Counted from the first letter of the stretch, positions 1 to 12,025 are shown. The stretch: 64,000 nt of DNA from Bromus sterilis (GCA_950022295.1 OX465599.1:287949501-288013500), one strand, 5' to 3'. Notes: a model not told the origin generated them from the sequence alone. Numbers and translations: made by a program.

Positions 1-1831
1 AGTAAAATCAACGGGAACATAATTTTCATTGACAATGATAAGAACATTATCGATCTTCCCCAAAGGTTTCTTTACAGAAGAATCGACAAGACGAACACCA
101 AAAGAACAAGGATCAAAAGGTTTCAATTCAAATATATCATACATTCTTTTGGGCATAACGGAGGTACTAGCTCCAACATCACATAAAGCATAGCAAGAGA
201 AGTTATACAACTTAATTTTAATCATAGGATCCTAACCATCTTCTGGCTTTCTAGGTATGGAGATTTCTACCCTAAGCTTCTCCTCCCTAGCTTTAATGAG
301 AGCATTAGTGATATGCTTCATGAAGGCAAGATTAAGTGTGCTAGTGTGGGGGTCTCTAGACATCTTGTGAAGGAAACGAATAACTTCAGAAAGGGTGCAA
401 TTATCAAAATCAATGTCACTACTATCAAGTAAAGTGGTAGTGGTGTCCTTTAGGCTCACTTGTTTGGTAGCTTCTATAGTCATAGGAATTTCTTCTTCTA
501 CGGTTGAGGTCATAGCATCACCATTAATAGGTCCTATGGGACTAGGGGTGCATTGGGTGCTAAGAGTTTGGATATCCTCAACGACTTGGATAGTAGCAAC
601 GGTATGGTGTGTAGGAAGGCTCTTAATTTTATCTTCTTCCTCCTTTTCCATAGCCCATCTATCTTTAAGTTTAGCCATCATCCTAATGTTTTCATTAATT
701 TGCACTTGAATAGCGTTCATAGGAGTGACCTTCCTCTCCTCAAGAGGAGAAGTTCTAATTTTAAGCAATTCTACTTCATGGGCTAAATTGTCTACCTTCG
801 ACGAGAGATTATATAATTTGTCTAGTTTTTCCTCTACACTCTTGTTGAAGGCTTTTTGGGTAGTGATGAAGTCTTTAAGCATACTCTCTAGTTCAGAAGT
901 GGAGTTCTTGGTGCTAGGATAAGCGTTGTTGTTCCCATAGTTGTTGGAGGGGAACGGTCTAGGATTGCTACCAAAATTACTCCTATAAGCATTGTTATTG
1001 AAGTTGTTTCTAGAGATAAAGTTCACATCTACTTGATCTTGAGCAATCAAAGAATTTAAAGGAACATCATGAGGACCAATAGGAGATTGCTTGGTAAGTA
1101 GAGACATAATAAAGTCAAAATTTTCATTTAGGGAGGAGATCTCCTCGACAGAGTTTACCTTCCTACCTGTTGGAGCTCTTTCGGTGTGCCATTGAGAATA
1201 GTTGGTCATCATCTCATCGAGTAGTTTCGTGGCAGCACCTAGCGTTGTTGACATAAAGGTTCCTCCCGCGGCCGAATCTAGCAAGTTCCGCGAGGTAAAG
1301 TTCAAGCATGCGTAAAAAGTTTGGATAACCATCCAAGTAGTCAAACCATGCGTAGGGCAATTCTTAACAAGAGATTTCATGCGTTTCCAAGCTTGGGCAA
1401 CGTGCTCATTATCCAATTGCCTAAAATTCATAATATTACTCCTCAATTGGATAATCTTAGCTGGGGGGTAGTACTTCCCTATAAAAGCATCCTTGCACTT
1501 ATCCCAAGAATCTATGCTATTCCTAGGCAAGGATTGAAACCCGATTTTAGCTCCTCCTCTCAAGGAGAAAGGAAAAAAGCTTAAGCTTAACACTATCACC
1601 ATCTACTTCTTTGTACTATTGCATATCACAGAGCTCAACAAAATTATTTAAGTGCAAAGCAGCATCATCTCCAGCACCGGAGAATTGATCTTTCATAACA
1701 AGGTTCAAGAAAGCAGGTTTAATCTCATAAGAAGGTGCTGAAGTGGCAGGTGGAGCAATAGGAGTGCAGATAAAGTCACTGTTGTTATGAATAGTGAAGT
1801 CACACAACTTGGTGTTCTCGGAGGAACCCAT
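1..1831 (-). pseudogene. Athila gag-protease, disabled
   Basis: The reading starts at the ATG at 1831 (MGSSENTKLCDF) and runs leftward. The Athila gag core is clear (PFSLRGGAK, SIDSWDKCKDAFIGKYYPP, LDSAAGG), and the start of an aspartic protease (CDVGAST) lies at about 175-190. Three lesions are visible against the copy at 12163-14154. A TAG at 1616-1618 replaces a lysine codon. A frameshift in the T-run near 1585 moves the gag core to another frame. A second TAG at 232-234 replaces the tryptophan of the DGWDP motif. Gag would form the virus-like particle and the protease would process it. This copy cannot make either whole. Confidence 0.88.
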
Positions 1832-1966
1832 AGTAGCAGCAAGCAAGGTAACTATTTTTTTGATTTTTGATAAAGGACACTAAAGCAAAAACTGAAAGGT
1901 AAACTAACAAGACTAAAAAGCAAAGATAAAAGATAGTGCCCAACTCCCCTATCTTGAAGTGCGGAG

Positions 1967-1984
1967 TCCCCAGCAACGGTGCCA
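1967..1984 (-). promoter_or_regulatory. tRNA primer-binding site of element A
   Basis: On the minus strand, just inside the LTR, the 18 bases TGGCACCGTTGCTGGGGA fit the 3' end of plant tRNA-Asp with two changes. This is the usual primer of Athila-type elements. The site fixes the element's orientation. Confidence 0.75.
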
Positions 1985-1994
1985 AAAATTGCTT

Positions 1995-3640
1995 TGATGT
2001 CGCGAGAGTTTACTTCTCGCCCCTCGTTGGTTACCCAAAGTGGAAGGTTGAGATGTAGACAGCAGCAAGTTTCCCTCGGTGAAGATACCAAGGTTTGTCT
2101 CCGGTAGGACTCCGGCAACGATAGGAAGGTGACAACGGCGCCAGATAGGCGTTTGACGTGGACCTGCACACACAACAGATAACTTTGCTCCCAACGAGTT
2201 CAGAGAGGTTGTCAATCCCTCTGTCCTTGTTGTTTAAAAAGGATCAAACGACGGGATAATAATGACAGTGATAGCAACGGAAAAGTAAATAAAGCAGTAA
2301 ATTGATAGAGGGTGTAAACAATATTGGAAATATGGATCGGGGTCCCATGATGTTCACTAGTGATGCCTCTCTCCCAAAAGACAATAAAATAGCCATGCGA
2401 GGTAAACAAATTACAGCTGGGCAATTGACAGGATTATGTGGGCAAACCAATGCTAACTATGCTATAAAGAAAGGAAGAGGCTCAAAAGCTTGGGCGGTAC
2501 GCTAAAACAAGTAAACCGAAATCCATCTGCATCTACCTACTAATCATCCACCTTGAGATATCTATCCAGAACATCTCGCTGGTATTAAGTTGCGAATCCC
2601 ACACAAAGTGTAAACTCAAAGCATAGACAACTGCATTAAAGAACTTTGCATAATGTAAAAAATCCTTGTATCCGCAAGTACAAGCACCGTTGTTTTCTCC
2701 CTTGTGGCAACAACACATCCCCTAGACTCATGTTTATGTCACTCAAGCTAGTCATCAGGGGGCATGAACCCACAATCATGCATAACGCTCCCTCTTGGAG
2801 TAACTACCTACTACTTGGCCAAAGCAATAAACAGGAACGGAGAACATGCAAGAATTACTCAAGAACATAAATATAAAAGAGGAGAATCAAATATATTACT
2901 CAAACACAATCTGAACATAGTCTCATAATCCATCAGATCCCGGCAAACCCAGCATAGCAACAGCAGAAAGATTACATATGTGCCTCGATCATGTAGGGCA
3001 GCTCACGAGGTCTAAACCATGAAGAACAAAGAGGGGAGGAGAACATCACATATCTACTTATCATAGACCCATGGTCCAAGGTGGACTACTCACGGTTCAT
3101 CCGGGAAGCATCCATGGTGGTGGAGAAGCTCCCGGAGGTGGTTCCTCCCTCCGGCAGGGTGCCGGGAAAAGGGCCTGGTGCTCCCGATCTTGGAAGCGCG
3201 GCGGCGGCGGAACAGAGGAGAGATCGCGAAAAAGGGTTCTGTCTTCAGGGGTTTCGCGTCACGGAGAATATATGGGCAAAGGGGGCAGCCAGGGGGCCAC
3301 CAGGGGTCCAGGCGGCCCCCTGGCGCGGCCCCACCCTAGGGCGCACCGGGAGGGCGCCTGGGGCCCTGGTGGGTCCCCTCTGGCCCCTCCTTGGTGATTC
3401 CCGAAGCTTCCGAAGCGCTGATTTTTTATTGAATTTACCAAATTTTTGGAGCAATTTTAATATGGGGGAAACCTGAAATAGAAAAACAGCAGAAAACAGG
3501 AACTGGCACTGGGGTGCACTGAGTTAATAAGTTAGTCCAAATATGATCAAAAGTGTATGAAAGTGTATCAATATCATAGCAATATCACACAAAAGAGGCA
3601 TGGAGCAAGCAGAAATTATAGATACGTTTTGGACGTATCA
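1995..3640 (-). repeat. 5' LTR of Athila element A
   Basis: This 1646-bp LTR aligns end to end, in reverse complement, with the LTRs at 10353-11994 and 17084-18724. On the minus strand it starts TGATACGTCC and ends ATCA, about 10 bp before the primer-binding site. A TATA-like CCATATATTC lies near 3267-3276 on the minus strand, matching the TATA position in the other copies. The open frames at 3071-3476 come from its GC-rich middle part and are not genes. Confidence 0.9.
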
Positions 3641-3774
3641 CTCCTACAAGTCGATCTCCCCGGTTCCCCCGCCAGGCTGGCACGCCACGAGTAGGATTCT
3701 ATCCTGCAGGCAGTCGGTTCTGGCTGTTAGCAGGAGAGGAATTCGACAAAGAAGAGGATTGCTGCGCCTCAGGT

Positions 3775-6700
3775 ATGGATTTGGCTGGATCGCTTTATCT
3801 GATTTCCACCCCTGTTTCCCCTGCTGATAAGATAAGCAGGAAAATTCGTAAGAATAAGCATAGAAATGTTGTTAAGCCCATGCCGTCTGATGAGATCATA
3901 ATTGTGTATTCTTTAGATAAGGATGAGATGGTTGGAGATAGTCATCATATTAAGGCTACTCCTGGGGATTTGGTTAAATTTCTGTGTGAGGGTAATTTCT
4001 GTGAGCCTATCCCCAGCATTGGGCTGGAGGATTTGGTAGAATTTCAGTGTTCTTTTGATTATGGAACCGGGCTTAATAAGAATAATCTAACAAAGCAATT
4101 AGATGATTCTTCTAATGCTTTGGTAAAATTTGATAGAAATAAAGAGGATATTCTCCCTTTACCTATGTTGTTTCCCAATTTTTATTTGATGGGGGAGGAC
4201 GAAATGGAAACTATATTATATGACAAAGAAGATAGTGATACTGATATTGGGGAAAGTGGAAAGAATTTTGGTGGCCCTGGTGCTGATGGGGGACCAATTG
4301 GTTTTTGTTTTCTTAATATAGAAAAATATTCCCACACCATGAGGGTGGGGCTGACTGAAGGTCCCCAGCTACAGAGCCTGGAGAGTCTATATAACCCACA
4401 TACCCCAGATGAGAGAGAGGCTGAAGAGATAGAGCTAGGGTTTCCCTCTGCACCGCCAGACCCAATGGCTTTCAACCCTGGTAGAGGTAGAGCTCCTGTT
4501 AGGTTCTTCAGGGGGGAGAAATAATTTCCAAGGGAGAGGCTGGAATTATGGGGACAGGAATGCTTATGAGAATTTTGGACCTGGCTCTAGTTCTTTCGGT
4601 GGGAGAATTGATAGATCTCAAGCTGACTTCAATGGCAGAAGAGAGGAGAATAGATCTGGTGAACCTAATCTTGTTACTTCAGATGGGATCAAGCCTAACC
4701 AGGTTGCTGGAGGGGAGGTTGATCGCCAGGCTTTTCAGATCTTGGCTGGTGCTGAAAAAGGTGTGTCTGATGCCCCCTCACTCAAGTCTGATCTGGCTCC
4801 TCCCCAAAATCTTCTTGAAACATTACTGGCTCAATTGGCTCAAGTCCAAAACATGGGAGGAGGAACTGTTCGATCGGGGTTTGTCACTGGTTCTTCTAGT
4901 GCCACCTCTACTCAGAACATGGGCAGTGGTGGATCTGGTAACGCTGAGGGAGGTAGCATGGCTCCTGCTAGGGAAGTTAATAAAGGGAAGCAGAAGATAA
5001 GCTATGGGAAGTTGGGAGCTGACAACATCTTGGATGAAGGAGGCAAATTCAGAGGGGTGTGCAACAAATGCAAGAGCTCAAATCATCTGACCAAGGACTG
5101 CAAACTGGGACACTGTGTGATCTGTGGAAAAGATTCACACATAACTGAGGACTGTGCCTGGCTCAAGCAACTGAAATCCACTCCCAAGTATGTGGGATTT
5201 GCTGCTAGAGGTTTGGGGGTGCTGCTGGTCCAAAATGCAAAAGAAGCAATGGAATTTTCACATAGCAATCCTTTGGCTCTGGTTTAGATCATTTCTGAAG
5301 AAATAAATGAGACAGATTTCTTGCAAGGGTTTCAATACATGTTCAACTAGAACTGGAAGTGGAGAATCAAAAGTCAAAACGAGAATGGATACTTCATGAG
5401 ATTTCCCAATAAGGCCAAGATAATGGGGCTTTACAATTTCAAGAACTTTGTGTTGCTTGGGACTGGGGCCACTGTCAATGTGCAACCCTGGACTTTTGAC
5501 TGCCAAGTTGTGGGTAAACTGCACACAATATGGGTGAAGTTTGAAAAGGTGCCTGAAAATTACAGGCATTTTTTGGGATGTGTGAAATAGCTGCTTCCTT
5601 GGGATTTGTGCTTGAAGTTGATATGGGTATCATTGCTACTAAGAAGATCAGGGTTAAGGTTGGTGTGAGAGATACTCATAAGATACCGACCTGCACTGAG
5701 TTCACTACTAATGACCTGATGATATTTAGAATCTTCATTTAGTTGGAATCAGTGGTGGCGAAAGGGTGGTTCTCTGAGTCAAAAAGACCTGCTCAAGAGA
5801 TGAAAGACTTGGAGATTTGAGAGGGTGATGGAGAACCTAGAAAGAAGATGAGAGGACACGATGGCCATGAACATATTTCTCTGGGAAGCATGTCACTGGC
5901 TCAATATGAGGAAGCCAAGAGTAAAGGAAATCACTCTACTGGTGGTTCTGGCAGAGATAAAGAGTCTGATATTAATATCATGCTGCTGAAGGTTGTTGAG
6001 GAGATGTCCAAGTTGAAAGAGAAGTTACTGGAGTTAGAGGAAGATGTGGTGGCTGCTAGAGATTCCAAGAAATCATAGACTTAGTGGGTGTGAAGAACAA
6101 ACTGGAATTAGAAGTTGCTACTCAAAATCATATGATTCAGACCTTGGCTGAAAAAATCAATAGAAGAGAGGAGCTGGATAAGGAATTAGATGGCATCAAT
6201 GGAGATTCTGAATTGGGGGAGGAAGGGGACTTGGAAAAAGATAATGGCATGACTCAATACAATGAGAAGGTGGACTTTGAACCAAGTCAAGAATCAGTGG
6301 AGTCCTTTGGCACCAAAGTGGGGGTACCATGTGGTTCTGGCACATGTTCTGTTCCTGATACTACTATGATGGAAAATGAGGCTAGGAGATGCCTCAGACT
6401 CAAAGATAGGGAAGACTGGAAGGTGGAGGATCTAGCAAGGGAAAGAGCTGCTGACAGAGACAACTATGGTATGGATTCTAATCTAGACTCCCTTGATAGT
6501 GATAAATCTTCTCTTTTTCATATGGCTCACCTAGTTGGAGTTGATTTGGGATGTTCCCTAGAAATGTTAGAGCATAACTTAGACCTAATTTCCAAAATGC
6601 AACAAGCTTCAAAAGATTTATTTAATCAGAAACTTGCTGCTCAACAAGGGGTGCATGATGATAAGGGCTCTCCAGATCTGATTGATACTGGGGATGCTAA

Positions 6701-6881
6701 TTCAGATGATTTATGTTTTGATTTAGAAGGAGAAGATGCTGAATTGGAGGGAATTCACCTCCAACAGATTAAAAACATTTTTTCTAGCCAATCAAAGGAT
6801 AAGAGATGTTCCATAACACATAGCTATAGGAAACACTCTGTGCTGGTTGGGAAGAAAGCCAAAAGAAGAATAAAAAAATGA
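3775..6881 (+). pseudogene. LINE ORF1 (CCHC zinc-knuckle RNA-binding protein), frameshifted
   Basis: ORF1 of plant L1 LINEs coats the element RNA. The reading starts at ATG 3775 and is open to 4524. It shifts frame and resumes at about 4530-5287. That part ends with two CCHC knuckles, CNKCKSSNHLTKDC and CVICGKDSHITEDC (both C-x2-C-x4-H-x4-C). A domain with a WxVKFEKVP-like core (about 5300-5730) follows in broken frames and resembles the DUF4283 region of plant LINE ORF1. A long acidic, coiled-coil-prone tail follows (5848-6078 and 6084-6881). At least three frame breaks or stops make it non-functional. The assignment rests on the knuckles and on the endonuclease directly downstream. Confidence 0.75.
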
Positions 6882-8385
6882 GAGGCCTATTTTGGAATGT
6901 GAGAGGGATTGGCAAAGATTATAAAAGATCATTTATTAGGGATCTCATTACTGAGAAAAACCTGGAGTTTATTGGCTTGGTGGAAACCATAAAACATGAT
7001 TTTACTAATAATGAGCTTCATAATCTATGTGGGGGTAGAAACTTTATTTGGAACTAGATGATACCCCGCGCCTTTCTGCGGGAATTGGTTGCTCTATATT
7101 TCAACAAATTTTAATTATGTAATTTTTAAATATTTAGATTAATAACAAACGAACCAAAAATTTAAAAATGCATACTATTTATTATATTTGATTATGTTTA
7201 GTTATTGATTTTTTTGAATATAAGTATAATAAGAGAATGAAAAATATTTTTCCATGCATGATCGTATGTTGAGGTGGTCCTTATACCATTTGTAATTGTG
7301 TGGTGATGTGGCATGCTTGTATGTTGAGATAAATAAGTTAGCGGGGATCACGGGAATTGGTCGTCTTATATTTCAACAAAATTTAATTACGTGAATTTTA
7401 AATATTTAGATTAATAACAAATGAACCAAAATTTTAAAAACAAATACACCTTACAATATTTGATTGTGTATATTTATAAAATATTTTTTGAATATAAGTA
7501 TAGTAATGGAATGATTTCTTTTTCATGCATGCATGGTTGCATGTGGTGGTGGGTCTTGTCTCATGCATGGTTGCATGTTGAGGTGGACCTTATCCCAATC
7601 ATAATTATATGGTGATGTGGCATACTTGCATGTTGAGATAGATAAGATAGTGGGGATGATCTATTATAGTATTATAGATTGGTCTGCCCCGAAAGGAAAA
7701 TCTAGAGGTATTCTCATGGGTGTAAATGGGGATAGCTTTAATGTTGAACAAGTTGAGACTGGAGATTACTTTGCTAGGATGCTTCTATTTGATAAAAAAA
7801 CCAAATTCAAATGGAACTTGGTGGTTGTATATGGTGATGCACATGCTTTAGGTAAAGCTGCCTTCCTGGCTGAACTGTCTAGAGTATATCAAAATAACAA
7901 CCATCCTTGTTTGTTTGGGGGTGACTTCAATATCATTACGAAAAGTTCTGATAAGAATAAACCTAATACCCCTGATCACTGGAGCTTTGTGTTTAATGCA
8001 ATTATTGAGCATGCTGGTCTCATGGAACTACCCCTTACTGATAGACAATATACTTGGGCCAACAATTTGGAGGACCCTACTTTTGAAAAATTAGATAGAG
8101 TACTGTTCTGTCCAGATTGGGAAGACCACTACCCTTTAGCCTTTTTAACTTCTCTAGATAGGGAATTATCTAATCATACACCTTTGATTGTGGATTCTGG
8201 AGAATGCTCTTTTAATTCACCCATCTATAGATTTGAAAATTCATGGATTCTTAAGGAGGGCTTTAAAGAATTTGTATGTAATAACTGGGGGAAACCTTTG
8301 GCCTTATCTAACATTGCAAGGGTCAGGAACATCAGGAAAAAAATGAGGGGTTGCTGCAAAAATGCTGAGGCTCTTAGTAGGAAAC
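6878..8385 (+). pseudogene. LINE ORF2, AP-like endonuclease domain, interrupted and truncated
   Basis: ORF2 begins at ATG 6878, overlapping the ORF1 stop as ATGA (6878-6881). The domain is an endonuclease/exonuclease/phosphatase fold that nicks the target DNA. Visible motifs are LFWNVRGIG with the catalytic Asn, a Glu in LVETIK, GDFNII, TDRQYTW, LDRVL and SNHTPL near the end. The usual Asp of the SDH motif is Asn here. Between the residues IWN and WSAPKG a 625-bp Helitron is inserted, and removing it restores the frame without loss. After about 8360 the coding sequence ends at the junction with the tandem locus, so reverse transcriptase is absent. Confidence 0.85.
7054..7678 (-). mobile_element. 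Non-autonomous Helitron inside the LINE endonuclease
   Basis: On the minus strand the element starts TCTATAATACTATAATAGAT and ends CCCGC-loop-GCGGG, TATCAT, CTAG. This is the TC start, 3' hairpin and CTRR end that define Helitrons. It sits between A (7053) and T (7679), the canonical A|T target, with no target duplication. The flanks join in the LINE frame. No protein is encoded. Inside it, a stretch of about 270 bp is repeated in direct orientation: the sequence from about 7080 recurs from about 7352, sharing GGAATTGGT, the CAACAAA run, ATTTAGATTAATAACAAA and the TGGTGATGTGGCAT segment. Confidence 0.88.
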
Positions 8386-9313
8386 ATAATTCGTGTGTTT
8401 ACATCATTTTACTAACATAGCAGTAGACTGATCTTATTTTCAGTCTCTACCTTCTTGTCTTGGCCATGTGGGAATTGACCTTTTGCAAAATTTGAACTTC
8501 CATAATTTGGTTCGCGCCTCATGTGTCCGACCTACAGGGACTGGAATGCTAACATAACAGCTCAGGTAGTTTTGATCCTTATATGATTTGAACATGACTT
8601 AACCTGTAATAATTCGTTGCTTATTCTTCTGAAGATGATACAAAAATCTCAGGTATTTTATAGCATCTTGTCTTGCTGTTATCAGATGTCACCGTTGTAA
8701 TCCCTGGCTATGTTTTCCGAATATGAAACTTTGGAAGACAATCATCATTGGCCTTCCAAAATAAGAACTCATAATTGTACGAGAAACTGATAATAGCACC
8801 GTCAGTGAACAACAAATGGAGCTATTTCGACAGAATGACACTGATGTAAATCAACCATTATGTTTAGGGGGGCCATCGCCCATGAGTCATCACTGATAAG
8901 GTTTAGGCTAGTACTCGGTCCTGAAACAATATTTGTGACTCCTAAGAAAAATTCAAGTTGTTGGTGCGTAACAACAAAGCAACAAGAATCAATGGAAGCT
9001 AATAAAGGTGGTTCTTCTGTTTGTTTTAATTCAGAAATAACCTATGTCATGATCAAACCATGAAGAGATGACTTTGGAGATTATGAAAGGGGCAGAGAAT
9101 ATACCTTTGTTGCCAAGGAAAGCTAATCCATGCTCTCAAGATAAAATCACACACCACATTATCCTGACAAGCAAATTCTACCACAAGAGTTGCTCTTTAA
9201 TGCCTAGAACTAATAAACCAATAAGAACAGAACAAGCTTAAAACAAATTGTTTGAAACTTCGTATCAAACCTGTTTCCTAAGTTTGGATTTAGGCACATG
9301 TTTTAGAAACTCA
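8386..9313. other. Flank Y of unit 1, no gene seen
   Basis: Non-coding sequence shared with 35914-36838 and 42391-43316. I see no long open frame, repeat array or RNA gene in it. It lies downstream of the RING fragment, which is on the minus strand. It differs from the other two Y copies at roughly twenty sites where those two agree with each other. Confidence 0.6.
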
Positions 9314-9837
9314 ATTTTTTCTCTCTCGAATACGCACAAGCATGCGTATCAATTTATAAAGAAGAGAGGGCAAGAAGCCCAAAAGTTACAAACTTCCGCT
9401 CATAGTCGACATGCGGACTACGACCACCACCCCGATACACAGTGCAGACTACTCTCTCCTATCCCACCTAGCTAGAGCGCCAAAGAACGCCTCCATGTCG
9501 CCCTTTAGCACACATGCTTGCTTCCACACTCGACTCTCCGCCATTAGTTTGTTGATGACCTGGTCTACCGCCGGAGTTGCACCATCAAAAACGATCGCGT
9601 TGCGGTGCTTCCACAACTCCCAAAAGCCGAGGGTGATGATAGAGCGTACATCCCACGGACACATGCCCGGCCAGTGCACGCTTGGGCACCACACCGCGAG
9701 AGTATCCGCGGCAATCGGGGCCAGATTCGGTATACCCATCGCATCGCAGATGGTCCACCAAAAGGAACGGGCAAACACACAACTAAGAAGGATGTGGTTT
9801 ACTGACTCGTCCTGCTGGGCACAAAAAGGGCAAGCGT
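9314..9837 (-). mobile_element. LINE 3' fragment with zf-RVT domain (unit 1)
   Basis: The minus strand carries the C-terminal zinc-binding domain of a LINE reverse transcriptase: CPFCAQQDESVNHILLSC, then a conserved FWELWKHRNAIVFDG segment near the end. The open frame (9449-9922) runs past the LINE into host sequence at its start. The 3' end is at the left, where a T-run at 9316-9320 follows the grass-LINE tail motif GCGTATTCGAG on the minus strand. The 5' end is truncated at 9837/9838, where host sequence shared with unit 3 resumes. The same insertion is in unit 2. Confidence 0.8.
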
Positions 9838-10234
9838 CTATTGGCAATACTGTCCCATAATTATCACACAAGAGCATCACATTGAAGCTGAAGCTTATTC
9901 CTTTGTATGAGGATTGATGCAAGTATCCATTAATTCACAATTGGCACCATGAGCAACTTGGATGAACAACACAATACGAAAGAAAGAAGTTGACATTGCA
10001 CAGTTCTCCCAAAGGAGAAGCTTGTTTTATGCATCTTCTACCTGCCTCTCTGGCTTTACAACCAGCAGAAAGATCCACACAAATCCTACAGCTACGGCTA
10101 CACGTCGAGGCATTTTGCCGAACAGCTGACGGGAACCGAACCTTCAGCGGCCATGGCGGTCGTGGACGGCCGCCACGGGGTGCACAGTGCAACTTTTCGA
10201 TGATGTCCCCATGTAGGGAAGAGGGTGCTCGGGT
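9838..10234. other. Y region downstream of the RING fragment, unit 1
   Basis: Sequence shared with 37364-37757 and 43334-43724. It would be the 3' UTR or downstream flank of the minus-strand RING gene. No separate gene is visible. The short open frames here are not conserved between the three copies. Confidence 0.55.
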
Positions 10235-10352
10235 TCAGCGGAAGGGAACGGAAACGGTGGCGCGGCACACGGGGCAGCCGGGCGACAAGAGGAGCCACCG
10301 GTCGACGCAGGCGGCGTGGAACGCGTAGCCGCAGGCGGGCAGCGCGCACCAC
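10235..10352 (-). pseudogene. RING-H2 gene fragment, unit 1 (C-terminal piece; continues at 18725-18825)
   Basis: The minus strand encodes the end of the RING domain (CVDRWLLLSPGCPVC, then a serine/valine-rich end) with a stop at 10235-10237. The rest of the fragment lies beyond Athila element B, at 18725-18825. The tryptophan and last cysteines are present. The codon for the metal-binding His in CGHAF reads Tyr (CGYAF), as in unit 2. The N-terminal half, with the membrane segment, is absent. The sequence after the insertion has lost bases relative to the intact gene. It cannot encode a working E3 ligase. Confidence 0.85.
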
Positions 10353-11994
10353 TGATACGTCCAAAACGTATCTATAATTTCTGCTTGCTCCATGCATGTT
10401 TTGTGTGATATTTCTATGATCTAGATACACTTTCATACACTTTTGATCATATTTCGACTAACCTATTAACTCAGTGCACCACAGTGCCAGTTCCTGTTTT
10501 CTGCAGTTTTTCTATTTCAGTTTTCCCCCATATAAGAAGTGCTCCAAAAATTCGGGAAAAATCAGATAAAAAATCAGCGCAGAAGAACCTTCCGGAAGGA
10601 CCTGAGTGGGGCCAGAGGGCCACCACCAGGGGCCCAGGCGCCCTGGTGGCGCGCCCTAGGGTCCGGCCGCGCCAGGGGGCCGCCTAGACCCCTGGTGGCC
10701 CCCCTGGCTGCCCCCCTTCGCCTATATATTCTCCGTGACGAGAAACCCTCAAAAGAAGAACCCTTTTTCGTGATCTCGCCTCTGTTCCGACGCCGCCGCG
10801 CTTCCGAGATCGGGAGCACCAACAGACCTCTTCCCGGCACCCTGCCGGAGGGAGGGCCGACCTCCGGGATTCTCCTCTCCACCATGGATGCTCCCCGGAT
10901 GTGCCGTGAGTAGTTTCCTTTGGACCATGGGTCCATGATCAGTAGCTATGTGATGTTCTCCTTCCCTCTTTGTTCTTCATGGTTTAGACCTCGTGAGCTG
11001 CCCTACATGATCGAGGCACTTTTGTAATCTTTCTGCTGTTGCTATGCTGAGTTTGATGGGATCTGATGGATTATGAGATTATGTTCAGATTGTGATAGAG
11101 TAATATATTTGGTTCTTATCTTTTATATTTTTGTTCTTAAGTAATTCTTGCATGTTCTCCGTGGCTGTTTATTGCTTTGGCCAAGTAGTAGGTAGTAACC
11201 CCAAGAGGGAACGTTATGCTCGATTGTGGGTTCATGCCCCCTGATGACATGCTTGAGTGACAGAAACATGAGTCTAGGGGATCTGTTGTTGCCACAAGGG
11301 GGAAAACAACGGTGCTTGTAACCGCGGTTGCAAGGATTGTTTACTTTATGCAAAGTGCTTTTTAATGCAGTTGTCTGTTGCTTTGGGTTTACACTTTGGG
11401 TGGGGCTCGCAACTTAATACCAGCGAGATGTTCTGGATAGATATCTCAAGGTGGATGATTAGTAGCAGATGCAGTTGGATTTCGGTCTACTTATTTTGGC
11501 GTTCTGTCCATGCTTTTGAGCCTCTTCCTTTCTTTTGTAGCATAGTTAGCATTGCGGTGCGTTCATAATCCTGTCAATTGCCCTTCTGTAATTTTTTCAC
11601 CTCGCATAGCAGTTTTATCGTCTTTTGGGAGAGAGACATCACTAGTGAACATCACGTATCCCGGTCCATATCCTCATCACTGTTTCCACACTCATTTACT
11701 TTTTTGTTTTTACTTTCAGTTGCTATCATTATCCCTTGTGTTTGATTCTTTGTGAACAACAAGACCGGAGAGATTGACAACCTCTCTGAACTTCGTTGGG
11801 AACAAAGTTATTTGCGTCTGTGTGCAGGTCCGCGTCAGTTGCGCCGTTGACACCTACTTATCATCTCCGGAGTCCTACTGGAGACAAACCTTGGTATCTT
11901 TACTGAGGGAAATTTTCTGCTGTGCTACATCACACCTTCCTCTTGGGGTTTACCAACGAAGGGCGAGAAATCACTATCATCACCTCGCACATCA
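10353..11994 (+). repeat. 5' LTR of Athila B
   Basis: A 1642-bp LTR, TGATACGTCC to ACATCA, paired with 17084-18724. A GC-rich block with inverted repeats (CACCAGGGG / CCCTGGTG, about 10621-10650) precedes a TATA box. Confidence 0.93.
10721..10730 (+). promoter_or_regulatory. TATA box in the Athila B 5' LTR
   Basis: CCTATATATT follows a GC-rich block and precedes the likely transcribed part of the LTR. The same string is at 17451-17460 in the 3' LTR, and a changed form (CCTATTTATT) is in the solo LTR near 38313. This is the expected RNA polymerase II start region of the element. The start point itself is not visible. Confidence 0.6.
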
Positions 11995-12007
11995 AGCAAA
12001 GAATTTC

Positions 12008-12025
12008 TGGCGCCATTGCCGGGGA
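12008..12025 (+). promoter_or_regulatory. Primer-binding site of Athila B
   Basis: TGGCGCCATTGCCGGGGA lies 13 bp after the 5' LTR. It is complementary to the 3' end of plant tRNA-Asp with one mismatch, and is the standard Athila primer site. Confidence 0.8.

Larger units (their letters stand above)
1..3640 (-). mobile_element. Athila-lineage Gypsy LTR retrotransposon A, partial
   Basis: The reverse complement reads LTR (3640 to 1995), primer-binding site, gag, then protease up to the window edge. The LTR opens TGATACGTCC, as do three other copies in this window. Its gag and protease match the intact-order copy at 12163-14154 along their whole length. The rest of the element lies beyond position 1, so pol and the other LTR cannot be judged. 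The outer LTR end at 3640 abuts LINE sequence. The 5 bp after it are CTCCT, but the matching duplication cannot be checked. Confidence 0.9.
3641..8385 (+). mobile_element. L1-type LINE remnant, 3' truncated
   Basis: A plus-strand non-LTR retrotransposon has a 5' leader (3641-3774), ORF1 with CCHC knuckles and the start of ORF2 with an AP-type endonuclease. Reverse transcriptase and the 3' tail are missing. At 8386 the sequence switches to the tandem locus that also starts near 35913 and 42389. The switch point shares ATAATTCG with those copies, so the join is probably a microhomology deletion. The left end is cut by the Athila LTR at 3640, so the true 5' end is unknown. A Helitron interrupts it at 7054-7678. 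Confidence 0.85.

Noticed and set aside
3071..3476. Open frames of 108-131 codons in the Athila LTR
   Set aside because: They lie wholly inside the LTR, recur with changes in the other LTR copies, and reflect its GC-rich part.
9922..10436. Minus and plus frames of 85-112 codons around the RING fragment of unit 1
   Set aside because: Out of the RING frame or crossing the LTR boundary, and not kept in units 2 and 3.
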